A DNA stretch of 23,113 bases from JBOHTO01 sp050733695 (GCA_050733695.1 JBOHTO010000008.1:1-23113); one strand, 5' to 3'; numbered from the stretch's first letter, positions 16,242-23,113 are shown. Notes: a model not told the origin generated them from the sequence alone. Numbers and translations are program-made.

Positions 16242-17009
16242 ATGCAGCGTGAGCAGCGTCTGCCGGGGGTGCCCTCCGATCCCTTCGCGCGGGCCGCGGC
16301 CCGGTATGCAGCGCACCGCCCGACGTATCCACCGGCGCTCGCCCGCTTCCTGGCCGAGCGCTGCTCGCAACACACCCTCGCGTGGGACTGCGGCTGTGGC
16401 TCCGGACAGCTTTCCGTGCTGCTGGCCGCCGAGTTCCGGAATGTGATTGCGACCGATGCCAGCGCGGCGCAGATCAAACATGCGACGCAGCATCCGCGCA
16501 TCGAATACCGCCGCGCGAGCGCGGAGGTCAGCGGCCTCCCGGACTCGACTGTCGATCTCGCCGCCGCTGCACAGGCCGCACATTGGTTCGACCTCACGAA
16601 CTATTACGCGGAGGTCATGCGCGTTGCGCGACCAGGCGCCGCAATCGCACTTGTCACGTACGGGATGATGACCATCGACCCGAATGTCGACGCCGTCGTG
16701 AATGACTTCTATTCGCAGGTTCTGGGGCCACACTGGCCGCCGGAGCGGCGGCACGTCGACCAGGGGTACCAGACGCTTCCCTTCCCTTTCGACGAGATCC
16801 GGCCGCCAGAGCTCGAGATGGTCGCGGAGTGGTCGTTCGAGGATGTGATCGGCTACATCGAGACATGGTCGGCCGTGTGCGCGCTGCTGGATTCAGGCGG
16901 CCGCGCAGCGCTCGACTCGTTCAGGCAGGATCTCGCCCGGGCGTGGGCCAATGATGCTACGCCTCGTTCGATAAGGTGGCCTCTGTCGCTGCGTGTGGGT
17001 CGGGTCTGA
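16242..17009 (+). CDS. Class I SAM-dependent methyltransferase
   Basis: A 255-residue protein with the Rossmann-type methyltransferase fold. Motif I, WDCGCGSGQLS, binds S-adenosylmethionine (Asp49 to Gly55); the acidic end of strand 2 is in VIATDASAAQIKHA; motif III-like AEVSGLPDSTVDLAAAAQAAHWF is typical of the Methyltransf_11 group, including a His-Trp-Phe in place of motif IV. N-terminal FARAAARYAAHRPTYPPAL is the usual opening of this group, related to the Tam/trans-aconitate and Crg1-like enzymes. The substrate is unknown, probably a small molecule. ATG 16242 has no obvious ribosome-binding site, but the family opening follows soon after it. It points toward the helicase gene, with a 200-base convergent gap. 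Confidence 0.88.
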   Translation: MQREQRLPGVPSDPFARAAARYAAHRPTYPPALARFLAERCSQHTLAWDCGCGSGQLSVLLAAEFRNVIATDASAAQIKHATQHPRIEYRRASAEVSGLPDSTVDLAAAAQAAHWFDLTNYYAEVMRVARPGAAIALVTYGMMTIDPNVDAVVNDFYSQVLGPHWPPERRHVDQGYQTLPFPFDEIRPPELEMVAEWSFEDVIGYIETWSAVCALLDSGGRAALDSFRQDLARAWANDATPRSIRWPLSLRVGRV

Positions 17010-17118
17010 AACGCAGTTTCCTGTTTCTGGTAATGAGCTGCGCCGGCCAGTCGGCGAAAGACAGCGAACGCCCGGAGTCGGTGGAATCACGAAGTTACAG
17101 CGTTTCCGAGGTCGGCCT

Positions 17119-17184
17119 GGCGATCTCCGGGTCCGGAGGCAGGCGAGCGAGGGCTCCACGTTCACGCTCCTGCTGCAGCGCGCG
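17119..17184 (+). pseudogene. Possible remnant of a histidine kinase C-terminus
   Basis: In the gap between the methyltransferase and helicase stops, one plus-strand frame reads GDLRVRRQASEGSTFTLLLQ. This is close to the last strands of many HATPase domains, where a Gly-Asp pair is followed by a short strand, an EGSTF box and a hydrophobic end. No kinase core, start or stop accompanies it, so if real it is debris left by deletion. It could also be chance. Confidence 0.35.
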
Positions 17185-17209
17185 AGCGATGCATCGCATT
17201 GGCCGGCGC

Positions 17210-20200
17210 TCAACCGACCAGCGCCCCGTCGCTCTCCACCGCCATCCACACCACAAGTGAAACATCCTCCTCCTCAATCGGGGGTAGCGGTTCCGGTGGC
17301 CGCCACGGCTGCAGTCCGCGCTCCTTCACGAATCGGGCGACCTCCCGGCTCGTCTGCTCCCCTTCGCTCTCGTCGGGGCGAAACACCTTTCTCAGCGCCC
17401 GCTCATCGCGCAGGCTCCGCGGCGCCTCCAGCGCTTCGATCACCGCGCGCTGCTCATCCTGTGACATCTCGGCGGGCAGATACCGGCGGAGGTGCTCGGC
17501 GGCGCTCCGCCACAGAGGGCGAATCGACGGCTGGAGTGTCGCCGGGTCGGATGCCCTGGCCCATTCGGACACGATGTCCGCGCGCGCGCGTTCCCAGGCG
17601 GCGTACGCCGCCTCGCGCAGATCTTCAGGCATTGCCCGTGGCGTGCCGGGTTCGCACGTGATGAGTCGGAGGCACGCAAGCGCGTCGCGCTCGATCTCCA
17701 CATCTGCCAGAGGCACGAACCGCAGCAGCACGCGATCATCCACCCGGGCGCAGAACACGTGGCCTCGCGCCACGCCGCGCACCAGCCCACTCCCCGCGCC
17801 GCCAGGGATCGCGCGCAACTCTGCCTCCCGCGTCTGAAGCGCCTTGCGAAGCTCCTGACGGTACTCCTCGCCAGTGTGCGCGCGCGGATCCTCGCCGCCG
17901 AGGTCGAAAAGGGTGGCATCGCCTGACCGCAACCTGAGTATCTCGTCCACGTCGTCGGCGAAGTTGCCATCCACCGATTCCACGCCAGGCAGGATCTCGG
18001 AATCCAGTCCGACGCTCGCCGCGGCCTGCGCAAGCTTCCGCCGGATGCGGTCCTCCAGCGCGAGCATTGCTTCGAGCTGCCGGTCGGGAAACACGCACGT
18101 GATCCATACTTCGCGGTGCGAGCTGCCGATGCGATCAATGCGCCCGTGTCGCTGCACGAGTCGCATCGGATTCCACGGCAGATCGTAGTTGACGATCCGC
18201 GCGGCCTGCTGGAGGTTCACGCCCTCGGCCAGCACGTCGGTGGTGACGAGGATGTCGAAGCGGTCTTCCTGGTAGCCGGCCGGCGCCTCCGAGGTAAGGG
18301 GCGCGAATCCATACACAGCGGTCTTGCGGCCTTCGTCATCGCCGGTCACGAGTCGCATTCGCCCACGATACGCCGCCAGCCGGCGGTCGCTGGCCAGCAC
18401 GTCCTGCAGCCGGTCGTGGATCCAATGGGCGGTATCCGCAAAGTAGGAGAACACGATGACCTTGCGCCGATTGCGGATATCCTCTTCGGAGAGACCCGCT
18501 TCCTCCGCACGGCGGAGGATCGATACGAGTTCCTCGACGAGCAGCGCCAGCTTCGGGTCGCGCTCGGCGGTCACCGTCGCCGCGCGGCGGCGCAGCCCCT
18601 CGAGCAGATCCCGGTCCGCGTGCACAGCACGGCGCAGCTTCGTGAAGTCAATCTCGTCCATGTCGAGCGCCTCGCCCTCCGCCATCAGCTCTTCCCACTG
18701 CTCGTCGCTCTCCGTTTCCGCCAGCTCGGTGAGCGTCTCCGACGTCAGTACCACCCCCCGATCGATCCCCTGCAGAAACAGGTCGTGCGACTCCACCATG
18801 CGCTCGAGCGTGAGCGCGAACGCGCGCGCCGACGACTCGAAGCGCTTGAGCAGGCCGGATCGCACAAGACCCACCAGCGCCACTTCACGCTTCTCCGGGG
18901 TGCCACGTCGCCGGAACTGCGTCGGCTGGTAGCGCGCCATCTTGAGCGGGGGGTCGCCGTCTGCCGGCTGGAGCACAGACTCCACCTCGCTGAAGAAGTC
19001 CGGCAGCACGTCGTCCAGAGCATACGTCACCGCCGCCACGTTGGGCCGGGGAAACTGGATGGTGATGCGCACGCCGTCGGGCCGCTCGACGGTGTCGTCG
19101 CCATACCACTTCTGGACGAAGTGGCGCGTTCGGCGCACGGCGGTCGCGTCGAGTACGTCGAAGAGTACCTTCGGGTTGAGCGTGAAGGGGTCTTCCTCAA
19201 CCGCGGTCCTGAACCGCTCGCTCAGCTTGGGAATGCCCAGATCGGCGAAGACTGCGTCGTGCTCCACGAAGTACATCAGCAGGTGATAGAGGTCCCACAG
19301 CCCGTTGTTCACTGGCGTCGCGGTGAGCATCATGACCTGCCTGGGCGGATCGCCGGCGAGGAGCTGGCGCAGCGCGTGCGCGCGCCGTGTGTCCGGATTG
19401 CGCAGCGCGTGCGCCTCGTCGATCACGACCAGCGAGTACTCCTCGCGCTTCGACTGGAGATGGGCCTGGGTGCCGCCGAGCTGCACGTCGTTCGCGAGCT
19501 GCTCGAAGGAGATGGTCTCGAGCCCGAGTGAGAACCGGTGCGCGAAGCGCGCCCACGTGCCGTCACGCAGCGTGGCCGGCGCGATGAGCAAGGTGCGGCG
19601 CCGCTCCTGCTCGATGACGCGACGCAGCACTTCGCCCGCGATGAACGTCTTGCCGAGCCCCACGCCGTCGGCGACGATAACGCCGTTGTAGCGCTCCATG
19701 ATGCGCCGCGCGCGGTCGATCCCGTCATTCTGGAACCGCGCCAGCGGGATCGGTCCACCGGCGGGACGTTCGATCTCCAGCTCCGCCCCGTATCGCTCCA
19801 GCAGCACCCGCAGGTAGATCGTGTACGGATCGTACTCCCAGTAGCGCGCCTCATAGAGCCTTGCGAGATCGAACGACTCGGCGTCATCCCACAGGTCGTC
19901 AAACCAGCTTTCTACAGCAGTGCAGACATTGGGCTGATACTGGCCCAGATTGAGCTCGAGATTGTGAGTCAGGCCTCCGGCGGTGAAGTTCGATGATCCG
20001 GCAATTGCACCGTTGCCGCGGAACACATACGCCTTGCCGTGCAGGAAGCGCTCGCAATACCGCCTCACCTCGATTCGGCCGGATTCAAGGAATTCAAGCA
20101 GGCGCCGGATGGCCGCGTCGGCGCCGGGCGCAAAGGGGATGCGGTCCCGGTCGCGCAGGAGCCCCTCCTCGGTACGGATCCACGCCTCGCGAAGCAGCTT

Positions 20201-20491
20201 CGCCTCGAACCGCGCGCCGCGCGGGTCGCCCAGGTGCCGCTCGGCGCGCGCCGGCGGTGGCACCGGTTCGGCGCCGAGGAGCAGGCGGACGTGACGCGCC
20301 TTCTCGAGCGCCGCGGCAACCTTCATGAACCCCTCGGCGTTGAAGTAGCCGGTGGCGATGTCGACATCGGGGGGCTCCGCGAGCGTGCGCGCGAGATGGT
20401 CGATGCGCGCGATGAGTGCGGCGTCCATCGTGTTGCCCGCCCGGTTGTCGATGAACTCGGGCTGGTGCGGGATCACATTCGGGTTGGTCAC
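17210..20491 (-). CDS. PLD-nuclease/SNF2-type helicase fusion protein
   Basis: A protein of 1093 residues combining two machines. Residues 1-200 form a phospholipase-D-like domain: FLHGKAYVF with His151 and Lys153, then GSSNFT at 165-170, the HxK...GSxN pattern of PLD nucleases; the Asp that usually follows four residues after Lys is Arg158. Residues 240-900 are a superfamily 2 motor with Walker A GVGLGKT (Lys281), DEAH at 358-361, TATPVNNGLWD, and a C-terminal RecA lobe ending in QRHGRIDRIGS near 781-790. The remaining 200 residues are helical. Such proteins move on or cut nucleic acid and often sit in defence islands; this role is inferred. GTG 20491 overlaps the ATPase stop (GTGA), has GGTGG upstream, and gives the usual opening VIPHQPEFIDNR. 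ATG 20506 is a close alternative. The frame upstream of that lies inside the ATPase gene and is not used. Confidence 0.92.
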   Translation of the reverse strand: MTNPNVIPHQPEFIDNRAGNTMDAALIARIDHLARTLAEPPDVDIATGYFNAEGFMKVAAALEKARHVRLLLGAEPVPPPARAERHLGDPRGARFEAKLLREAWIRTEEGLLRDRDRIPFAPGADAAIRRLLEFLESGRIEVRRYCERFLHGKAYVFRGNGAIAGSSNFTAGGLTHNLELNLGQYQPNVCTAVESWFDDLWDDAESFDLARLYEARYWEYDPYTIYLRVLLERYGAELEIERPAGGPIPLARFQNDGIDRARRIMERYNGVIVADGVGLGKTFIAGEVLRRVIEQERRRTLLIAPATLRDGTWARFAHRFSLGLETISFEQLANDVQLGGTQAHLQSKREEYSLVVIDEAHALRNPDTRRAHALRQLLAGDPPRQVMMLTATPVNNGLWDLYHLLMYFVEHDAVFADLGIPKLSERFRTAVEEDPFTLNPKVLFDVLDATAVRRTRHFVQKWYGDDTVERPDGVRITIQFPRPNVAAVTYALDDVLPDFFSEVESVLQPADGDPPLKMARYQPTQFRRRGTPEKREVALVGLVRSGLLKRFESSARAFALTLERMVESHDLFLQGIDRGVVLTSETLTELAETESDEQWEELMAEGEALDMDEIDFTKLRRAVHADRDLLEGLRRRAATVTAERDPKLALLVEELVSILRRAEEAGLSEEDIRNRRKVIVFSYFADTAHWIHDRLQDVLASDRRLAAYRGRMRLVTGDDEGRKTAVYGFAPLTSEAPAGYQEDRFDILVTTDVLAEGVNLQQAARIVNYDLPWNPMRLVQRHGRIDRIGSSHREVWITCVFPDRQLEAMLALEDRIRRKLAQAAASVGLDSEILPGVESVDGNFADDVDEILRLRSGDATLFDLGGEDPRAHTGEEYRQELRKALQTREAELRAIPGGAGSGLVRGVARGHVFCARVDDRVLLRFVPLADVEIERDALACLRLITCEPGTPRAMPEDLREAAYAAWERARADIVSEWARASDPATLQPSIRPLWRSAAEHLRRYLPAEMSQDEQRAVIEALEAPRSLRDERALRKVFRPDESEGEQTSREVARFVKERGLQPWRPPEPLPPIEEEDVSLVVWMAVESDGALVG

Positions 20492-21717
20492 AGCACACGC
20501 CACCATGGGGCGATGACGACGCGATCGGACACCTGGTATGTCTCCTCCCCCGCATGGAGCAGCAGCGCGCCATGGCAACTGTCGCCATACTCCGCAACGA
20601 ACCGCTTCAGGTGCCGCCAGTCGTTTGTCGACGGGCGGGTCGTCGTCTTGACCTCGACGGCGAGTAGTCGCGTGCCGTGCTCGATCACGAAATCCACCTC
20701 GGCATTGTCGGTCGTGCGCCAGTAGAAGACGCCCGGTCGCGGTGCCATCAGTGAGCTCCACGCCATCAGATCGCTCATGATGTAATTCTCGAAGTGTGCG
20801 CCGCGCGGCTCACCCTCGCCGGCCACCTGCATCGCGAGCGCGGAGTCCGCCCAGTAGAGCTTGGGTCGCTTCATGAGCCGTGAGGTGCGATTCACGGCAT
20901 ACGCCGGCAGGCGGGTCACGAGCCACGACGTCAGGAGCAGCGTGATCCAGCGGCTGATGTTGCGCTGTTCCACGCCGAGGTCGCGCGCGATCTCGCTCTG
21001 GTTGACTGGATTGCCGGTGCGGAGCGCCAGGGCCTTCATGGTCTGCTGAAAATCACCGAGCAGTTCGACGACGCTGAGGTCGCGGAGATCGCGCTCGACG
21101 TAGGCGGTGATGTAGCTCGCGAACCATTGGGCGCGAGCGGCGGGATCGAGGCGGATCGCGGGAACCGGGATTCCTCCGCGAGATACGGCGGCACGCCAGT
21201 CGTCGCGGTGGGCGGGCATGCCCTGCAGGAGACTGCTCCACTGTGATGGCGCGTGCTCGAAGAGCTCGGTCCAGCGTCCGGTGCCGGGATCGCCGCGCAG
21301 CTCGCTATGGGTGAGAGGCCCGAGATCGAGATAGACGGCGCGGCCCGCGAGCGAGTCCGCGACCTGCTTCATCATGAGGAGGTTGGCCGAGCCGGTGAGG
21401 ACAAAGTGGCCCGGTGCGCGTTGCGCTTCCCGATCGACGACGGCCTTGATGGCGAGGAGGAGATCCGGCGCCCGCTGCACCTCGTCGATGATCATCCTCT
21501 CAGCCCGGGCAACGAAGAAGTCCGGCTCGGCGATCGCCTCGGCGCGGGTGCTGGCATCGTCGAGGGTGAGACGCAGATAGGGCGCGAGTGCGGGATGCGT
21601 CTGGACGAGCGTGCTCTTTCCTACCTGTCGCGGGCCGGTGACGACGACAATGGGGAAGATGGTGAGCAGATTGTCGAGGCGGGGTGCGGCGGCTCGGGCG
21701 AGGATCGGCGCAGTCAT
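20488..21717 (-). CDS. DUF4143 AAA-type ATPase
   Basis: A 409-residue ATPase of the AAA_14/DUF4143 type. Walker A is TGPRQVGKST at 27-36, Walker B is MIIDEVQ at 75-81, and HFVLTGSANLLMM supplies the sensor region. From about 185 a winged-helix segment (NQSEIARDLGVEQRNISRWI) leads to the DUF4143 C-terminal domain with YWRTTDNAEVDFVIE followed by LLAVEVKTT, an E-D...E-V-K arrangement like PD-(D/E)XK nuclease folds. Members are common, often near mobile DNA, and their role is poorly understood; DNA binding and ATP-driven switching are plausible. The start ATG is 5 bases beyond a predicted -10 box, so translation may begin on a leaderless mRNA. The TGA stop overlaps the GTG start of the PLD-helicase gene, which strongly suggests the two products act together. 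Confidence 0.92.
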   Translation of the reverse strand: MTAPILARAAAPRLDNLLTIFPIVVVTGPRQVGKSTLVQTHPALAPYLRLTLDDASTRAEAIAEPDFFVARAERMIIDEVQRAPDLLLAIKAVVDREAQRAPGHFVLTGSANLLMMKQVADSLAGRAVYLDLGPLTHSELRGDPGTGRWTELFEHAPSQWSSLLQGMPAHRDDWRAAVSRGGIPVPAIRLDPAARAQWFASYITAYVERDLRDLSVVELLGDFQQTMKALALRTGNPVNQSEIARDLGVEQRNISRWITLLLTSWLVTRLPAYAVNRTSRLMKRPKLYWADSALAMQVAGEGEPRGAHFENYIMSDLMAWSSLMAPRPGVFYWRTTDNAEVDFVIEHGTRLLAVEVKTTTRPSTNDWRHLKRFVAEYGDSCHGALLLHAGEETYQVSDRVVIAPWWRVL

Positions 21718-21722
21718 GGAGC

Positions 21723-21751
21723 TCTCTAAGCCGTAAATCTGGACATGTCAA
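21723..21751 (-). promoter_or_regulatory. Predicted promoter of the ATPase-helicase operon (leaderless)
   Basis: On the minus strand a perfect -35 TTGACA (21751-21746) is followed by a 17-base spacer and -10 TAGAGA (21728-21723). The expected transcription start falls at or within a base or two of the ATG at 21717, so the mRNA would lack a leader, in keeping with the absence of a Shine-Dalgarno sequence. Prediction from sequence only. Confidence 0.6.
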
Positions 21752-21800
21752 GTCTGACTTTCAGACTTAACACGTCCGGAAAACGGACATTCCGTGTCCG
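21742..21800. promoter_or_regulatory. Cluster of dyads upstream of the ATPase promoter
   Basis: Four inverted repeats within 59 bases: GACATGTC at 21742-21749 overlapping the -35 box; AAGTCTGA-CTT-TCAGACTT at 21750-21768 abutting it; GTCCG-GAAAA-CGGAC at 21774-21788; and CGGACA-TTCCG-TGTCCG at 21784-21800. The last two share one arm, so they exclude each other as hairpins. They lie upstream of the predicted transcription start, so they are better read as protein-binding sites than as RNA structure. Confidence 0.6.
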
Positions 21801-21852
21801 CTCGCCCGTTGCTTCGCAAAACCATTCTCCTCCAAATACTTGCGGCGTTCCC

Positions 21853-22905
21853 CTAGGTCCCCCCGCTCAGGGCGCGCTTTCTTCGCGATAGAGTCGTCTT
21901 CCGTGGGCGAACGTCATCCTTCGTAGCGATTCTAATGCGGTCGCCCGTGACCTCGTGAGCTTCACGCTTTTCCGCATCCGTGAGAACTCCGAGGAATGGC
22001 AGCGTCTGGCGCAGCCGCGTCGCGCGTTCACCCGGATCGACGAGAAACCGTCGGAGCCTCGCAGGCGAGGTCGAGCGGAGGAGCCGGTCCCACTCCTCCA
22101 GTTCCCTTCGCTCGCCGGAGGACGCCTCCGCGAGCCGCAGGGCGATCCGGGCGCGCGCATCGCGAATGAGCGATGGGTTCCTGCCAATCCTGCCCGCCAG
22201 AGCGCTGGCGATGGCACGCGCGCGCGCATCCAGGTCCGCATGGGCGCGAATGGGCCGACCACGCACTGGCTGCGCTTCGGCGAGGAAGCCCAGCGGCGGC
22301 ACTCCCAGCAGCGGAATCGCGTCCCGCAGATTGTCATGCTCGTCCGGTAGCATCGCTGCAAGATCGGCTGGAGTCGAGCCGCGCACCTCGACCGTGACAT
22401 CGAGCCGGCGCTCCAGGTCCTCGACTGCCGCCCATAGTTTGTCCGTTGTATCCCCGAGCGCCGCGGCGCCGTCGATTATCCGGAGAACCAGGGCATCCCC
22501 CGGCCTGTCGGAACGGTTCGCGACCGGCCCTTCGAGCCACGCGGCCGTCGGCGGTGGACGCAGCCCTGCAACTGTACGCTTCAGCCCGGAGATGATCGCG
22601 CTGACGCGCCCTCGTTCCGCGCCGAAGAGCGCCTCGATCGCCGGGGCAAGTGGGTGGTCGGACGAGAGCCGCACCTGCGAACGAACTCCGGCACCTACGC
22701 GCGCGATGAGGCCGGTCGTCTCCAAAGCCTTGAGTGCACGATGCACGCTGGAGCGTTGCAGGAGTGATCGGCGTGCAAGCTCCGAGGCATTCAGGGGCGC
22801 GCGGCTTTCCGTCAGCACGCGGAGCATGCGTACGTTCGCTTCTGTGGCGAGAATGTCGTTCAATGGAGTGCGCAGGGCACTCTCGTGCTTTGCGGTCGGG
22901 CGCAT
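21853..22905 (-). CDS. Winged-helix regulator with degenerate nucleotidyltransferase-like domain
   Basis: A 350-residue protein. Residues 15-85 form a MarR/ArsR-like winged helix, with the recognition helix around RSLLQRSSVHRALKALETTGLI. The next domain matches the pattern of MNT-type nucleotidyltransferases, which often follow such helices, but it is degenerate: the GS motif reads GP (126-127), and the two metal-binding Asp residues of the DxD motif are Ala138 and Val140. It should therefore be catalytically inactive and may sense a ligand or protein. The rest (about 150-350) is helical and unrecognised. ATG 22905 is chosen because GAGG stands 8 bases upstream and it lies below a predicted transcription start. 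ATG 22962 is the alternative: it would be leaderless, and its first codons are the operator repeats. The gene precedes the ATPase-helicase pair by 135 bases on the same strand and probably regulates itself and perhaps them. Confidence 0.85.
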   Translation of the reverse strand: MRPTAKHESALRTPLNDILATEANVRMLRVLTESRAPLNASELARRSLLQRSSVHRALKALETTGLIARVGAGVRSQVRLSSDHPLAPAIEALFGAERGRVSAIISGLKRTVAGLRPPPTAAWLEGPVANRSDRPGDALVLRIIDGAAALGDTTDKLWAAVEDLERRLDVTVEVRGSTPADLAAMLPDEHDNLRDAIPLLGVPPLGFLAEAQPVRGRPIRAHADLDARARAIASALAGRIGRNPSLIRDARARIALRLAEASSGERRELEEWDRLLRSTSPARLRRFLVDPGERATRLRQTLPFLGVLTDAEKREAHEVTGDRIRIATKDDVRPRKTTLSRRKRALSGGT

Positions 22906-22923
22906 TCTGGGGGCCTCATGAAC

Positions 22924-22979
22924 GTTGCTTATAGACGACATATGGCGCTTATAAGCAACCATTGTGCATTATAAGCAAC
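22924..22979. promoter_or_regulatory. Three copies of GTTGCTTATAA operator
   Basis: TTATAAGCAAC occurs at 22949-22959 and again at 22969-22979, exactly 20 bases apart (about two helical turns), and an inverted copy lacking one base, GTTGCTTATA, is at 22924-22933. One copy covers the predicted -10 box, the second the transcription start, and the third the early leader. This is the arrangement of an autorepressor binding site for the winged-helix gene product. The middle copy contains the perfect palindrome GCTTATAAGC (22947-22956). Confidence 0.7.
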
Positions 22980-22996
22980 ATCCCCCGAACTCGCAA
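22968..22996 (-). promoter_or_regulatory. Predicted promoter of the winged-helix regulator gene
   Basis: Minus-strand -35 TTGCGA (22996-22991), 17-base spacer and perfect -10 TATAAT (22973-22968). The expected transcription start is near 22961. The -10 is embedded in a GTTGCTTATAA repeat, so occupancy of that repeat would block it. Confidence 0.6.
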
Positions 22997-23006
22997 GTCG
23001 GATCAC

Positions 23007-23048
23007 AAAAACGATCGCCCCGCTCACGACGCGAGTCGCAAGCGGGGC
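23007..23048 (-). terminator. Rho-independent terminator of tRNA-Ile
   Basis: Arms GCCCCGCT (23017-23024) and AGCGGGGC (23041-23048) pair perfectly. Inside them CGAC and GTCG pair again across a 2x2 mismatch, closing a four-base loop. Read on the minus strand the hairpin is followed after five bases by TTTTT (23011-23007). It begins 16 bases beyond the tRNA 3' end. Confidence 0.75.
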
Positions 23049-23063
23049 ATCACTTCGGGAACA

Positions 23064-23113
23064 TGGGCCTGGGAAGAGTTGAACTTCCGACCTCACGCTT
23101 ATCAGGCGTGCGC
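23064..23113 (-). tRNA. tRNA-Ile (anticodon GAT), 3' part; 5' end beyond window
   Basis: On the minus strand the anticodon arm is CACGC, loop CTGATAA, GCGTG, giving anticodon GAT (isoleucine). The variable loop follows, then a T arm GGAAG, TTCAACT, CTTCC, then the acceptor strand CAGGCCC with discriminator A at 23064. CCA is not encoded. The acceptor and D arm 5' halves lie outside the window. A terminator follows directly, so this is not the 16S-Ile-Ala-23S spacer copy of an rRNA operon. Its 3' end faces the accessory genes. Confidence 0.9.

Noticed and set aside
18116..19531. Plus-strand 471-codon frame antisense to the helicase
   Set aside because: It opposes well-conserved helicase motifs; its His/Arg/Glu-rich composition is what antisense GC-rich coding DNA gives.
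17210..23063. Direct repeat of the tRNA-Ile 3' end as an attachment site
   Set aside because: I looked for the T-arm and acceptor sequence across the island and did not find a second copy; no integrase or transposase gene is visible in the window.

Overview
The window is GC-rich DNA from what looks like a free-living Gram-negative bacterium. A SusC/SusD pair, several lipoproteins and signal peptides point to an outer membrane. The high-GC SusC/SusD combination with GTG starts and 4-base gene overlaps suggests Gemmatimonadota or a relative. This is an inference from gene content; no 16S or other marker gene is present.

Layout. (1) Bases 1-3370, plus strand: the C-terminal part of a SusC-like TonB-dependent receptor, broken by a frameshift near 1205-1213, then a SusD-like lipoprotein. 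(2) 3371-3699: a 329-base gap. (3) 3700-8129, plus strand: a tightly packed operon of TerB-like protein, TPR lipoprotein, ClC anion channel/transporter with two CBS domains, and a DUF2156 (MprF/LPG-synthase C-terminal type) protein. (4) 8272-11323, plus strand: a two-gene unit of archaeal-type glucose 1-dehydrogenase and GH15 trehalase/glucoamylase, overlapping by 8 bases; together they would free glucose from trehalose or a glucan and oxidise it. (5) 11346-11430: 18-bp imperfect tandem repeats in a convergent gap. (6) 11440-13634, minus strand: a secreted coiled-coil protein, a patatin-like phospholipase and a 75-residue protein. (7) 13759-17009, plus strand: an RsbRD_N-like helical protein, a P1-family (DmpA-type) aminopeptidase, a small His-rich lipoprotein and a class I methyltransferase.

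(8) 17010-23113 is the accessory-looking part, all on the minus strand. Behind a tRNA-Ile(GAT) with its own terminator lie, in transcription order, a winged-helix regulator fused to a catalytically dead nucleotidyltransferase-like domain, a DUF4143 AAA ATPase, and a large PLD-nuclease/SNF2-helicase fusion coupled to the ATPase by a GTGA overlap. The regulator gene has a good sigma70-type promoter covered by three copies of GTTGCTTATAA. The ATPase gene has a TTGACA-17-TAGAGA promoter that would give an almost leaderless mRNA and carries a cluster of dyads just upstream. A scrap resembling the end of a histidine kinase lies at the far edge (17119-17184). I read this as a candidate tRNA-associated defence or genome-maintenance module with its own regulation. 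That function is inferred from domain content and context only.
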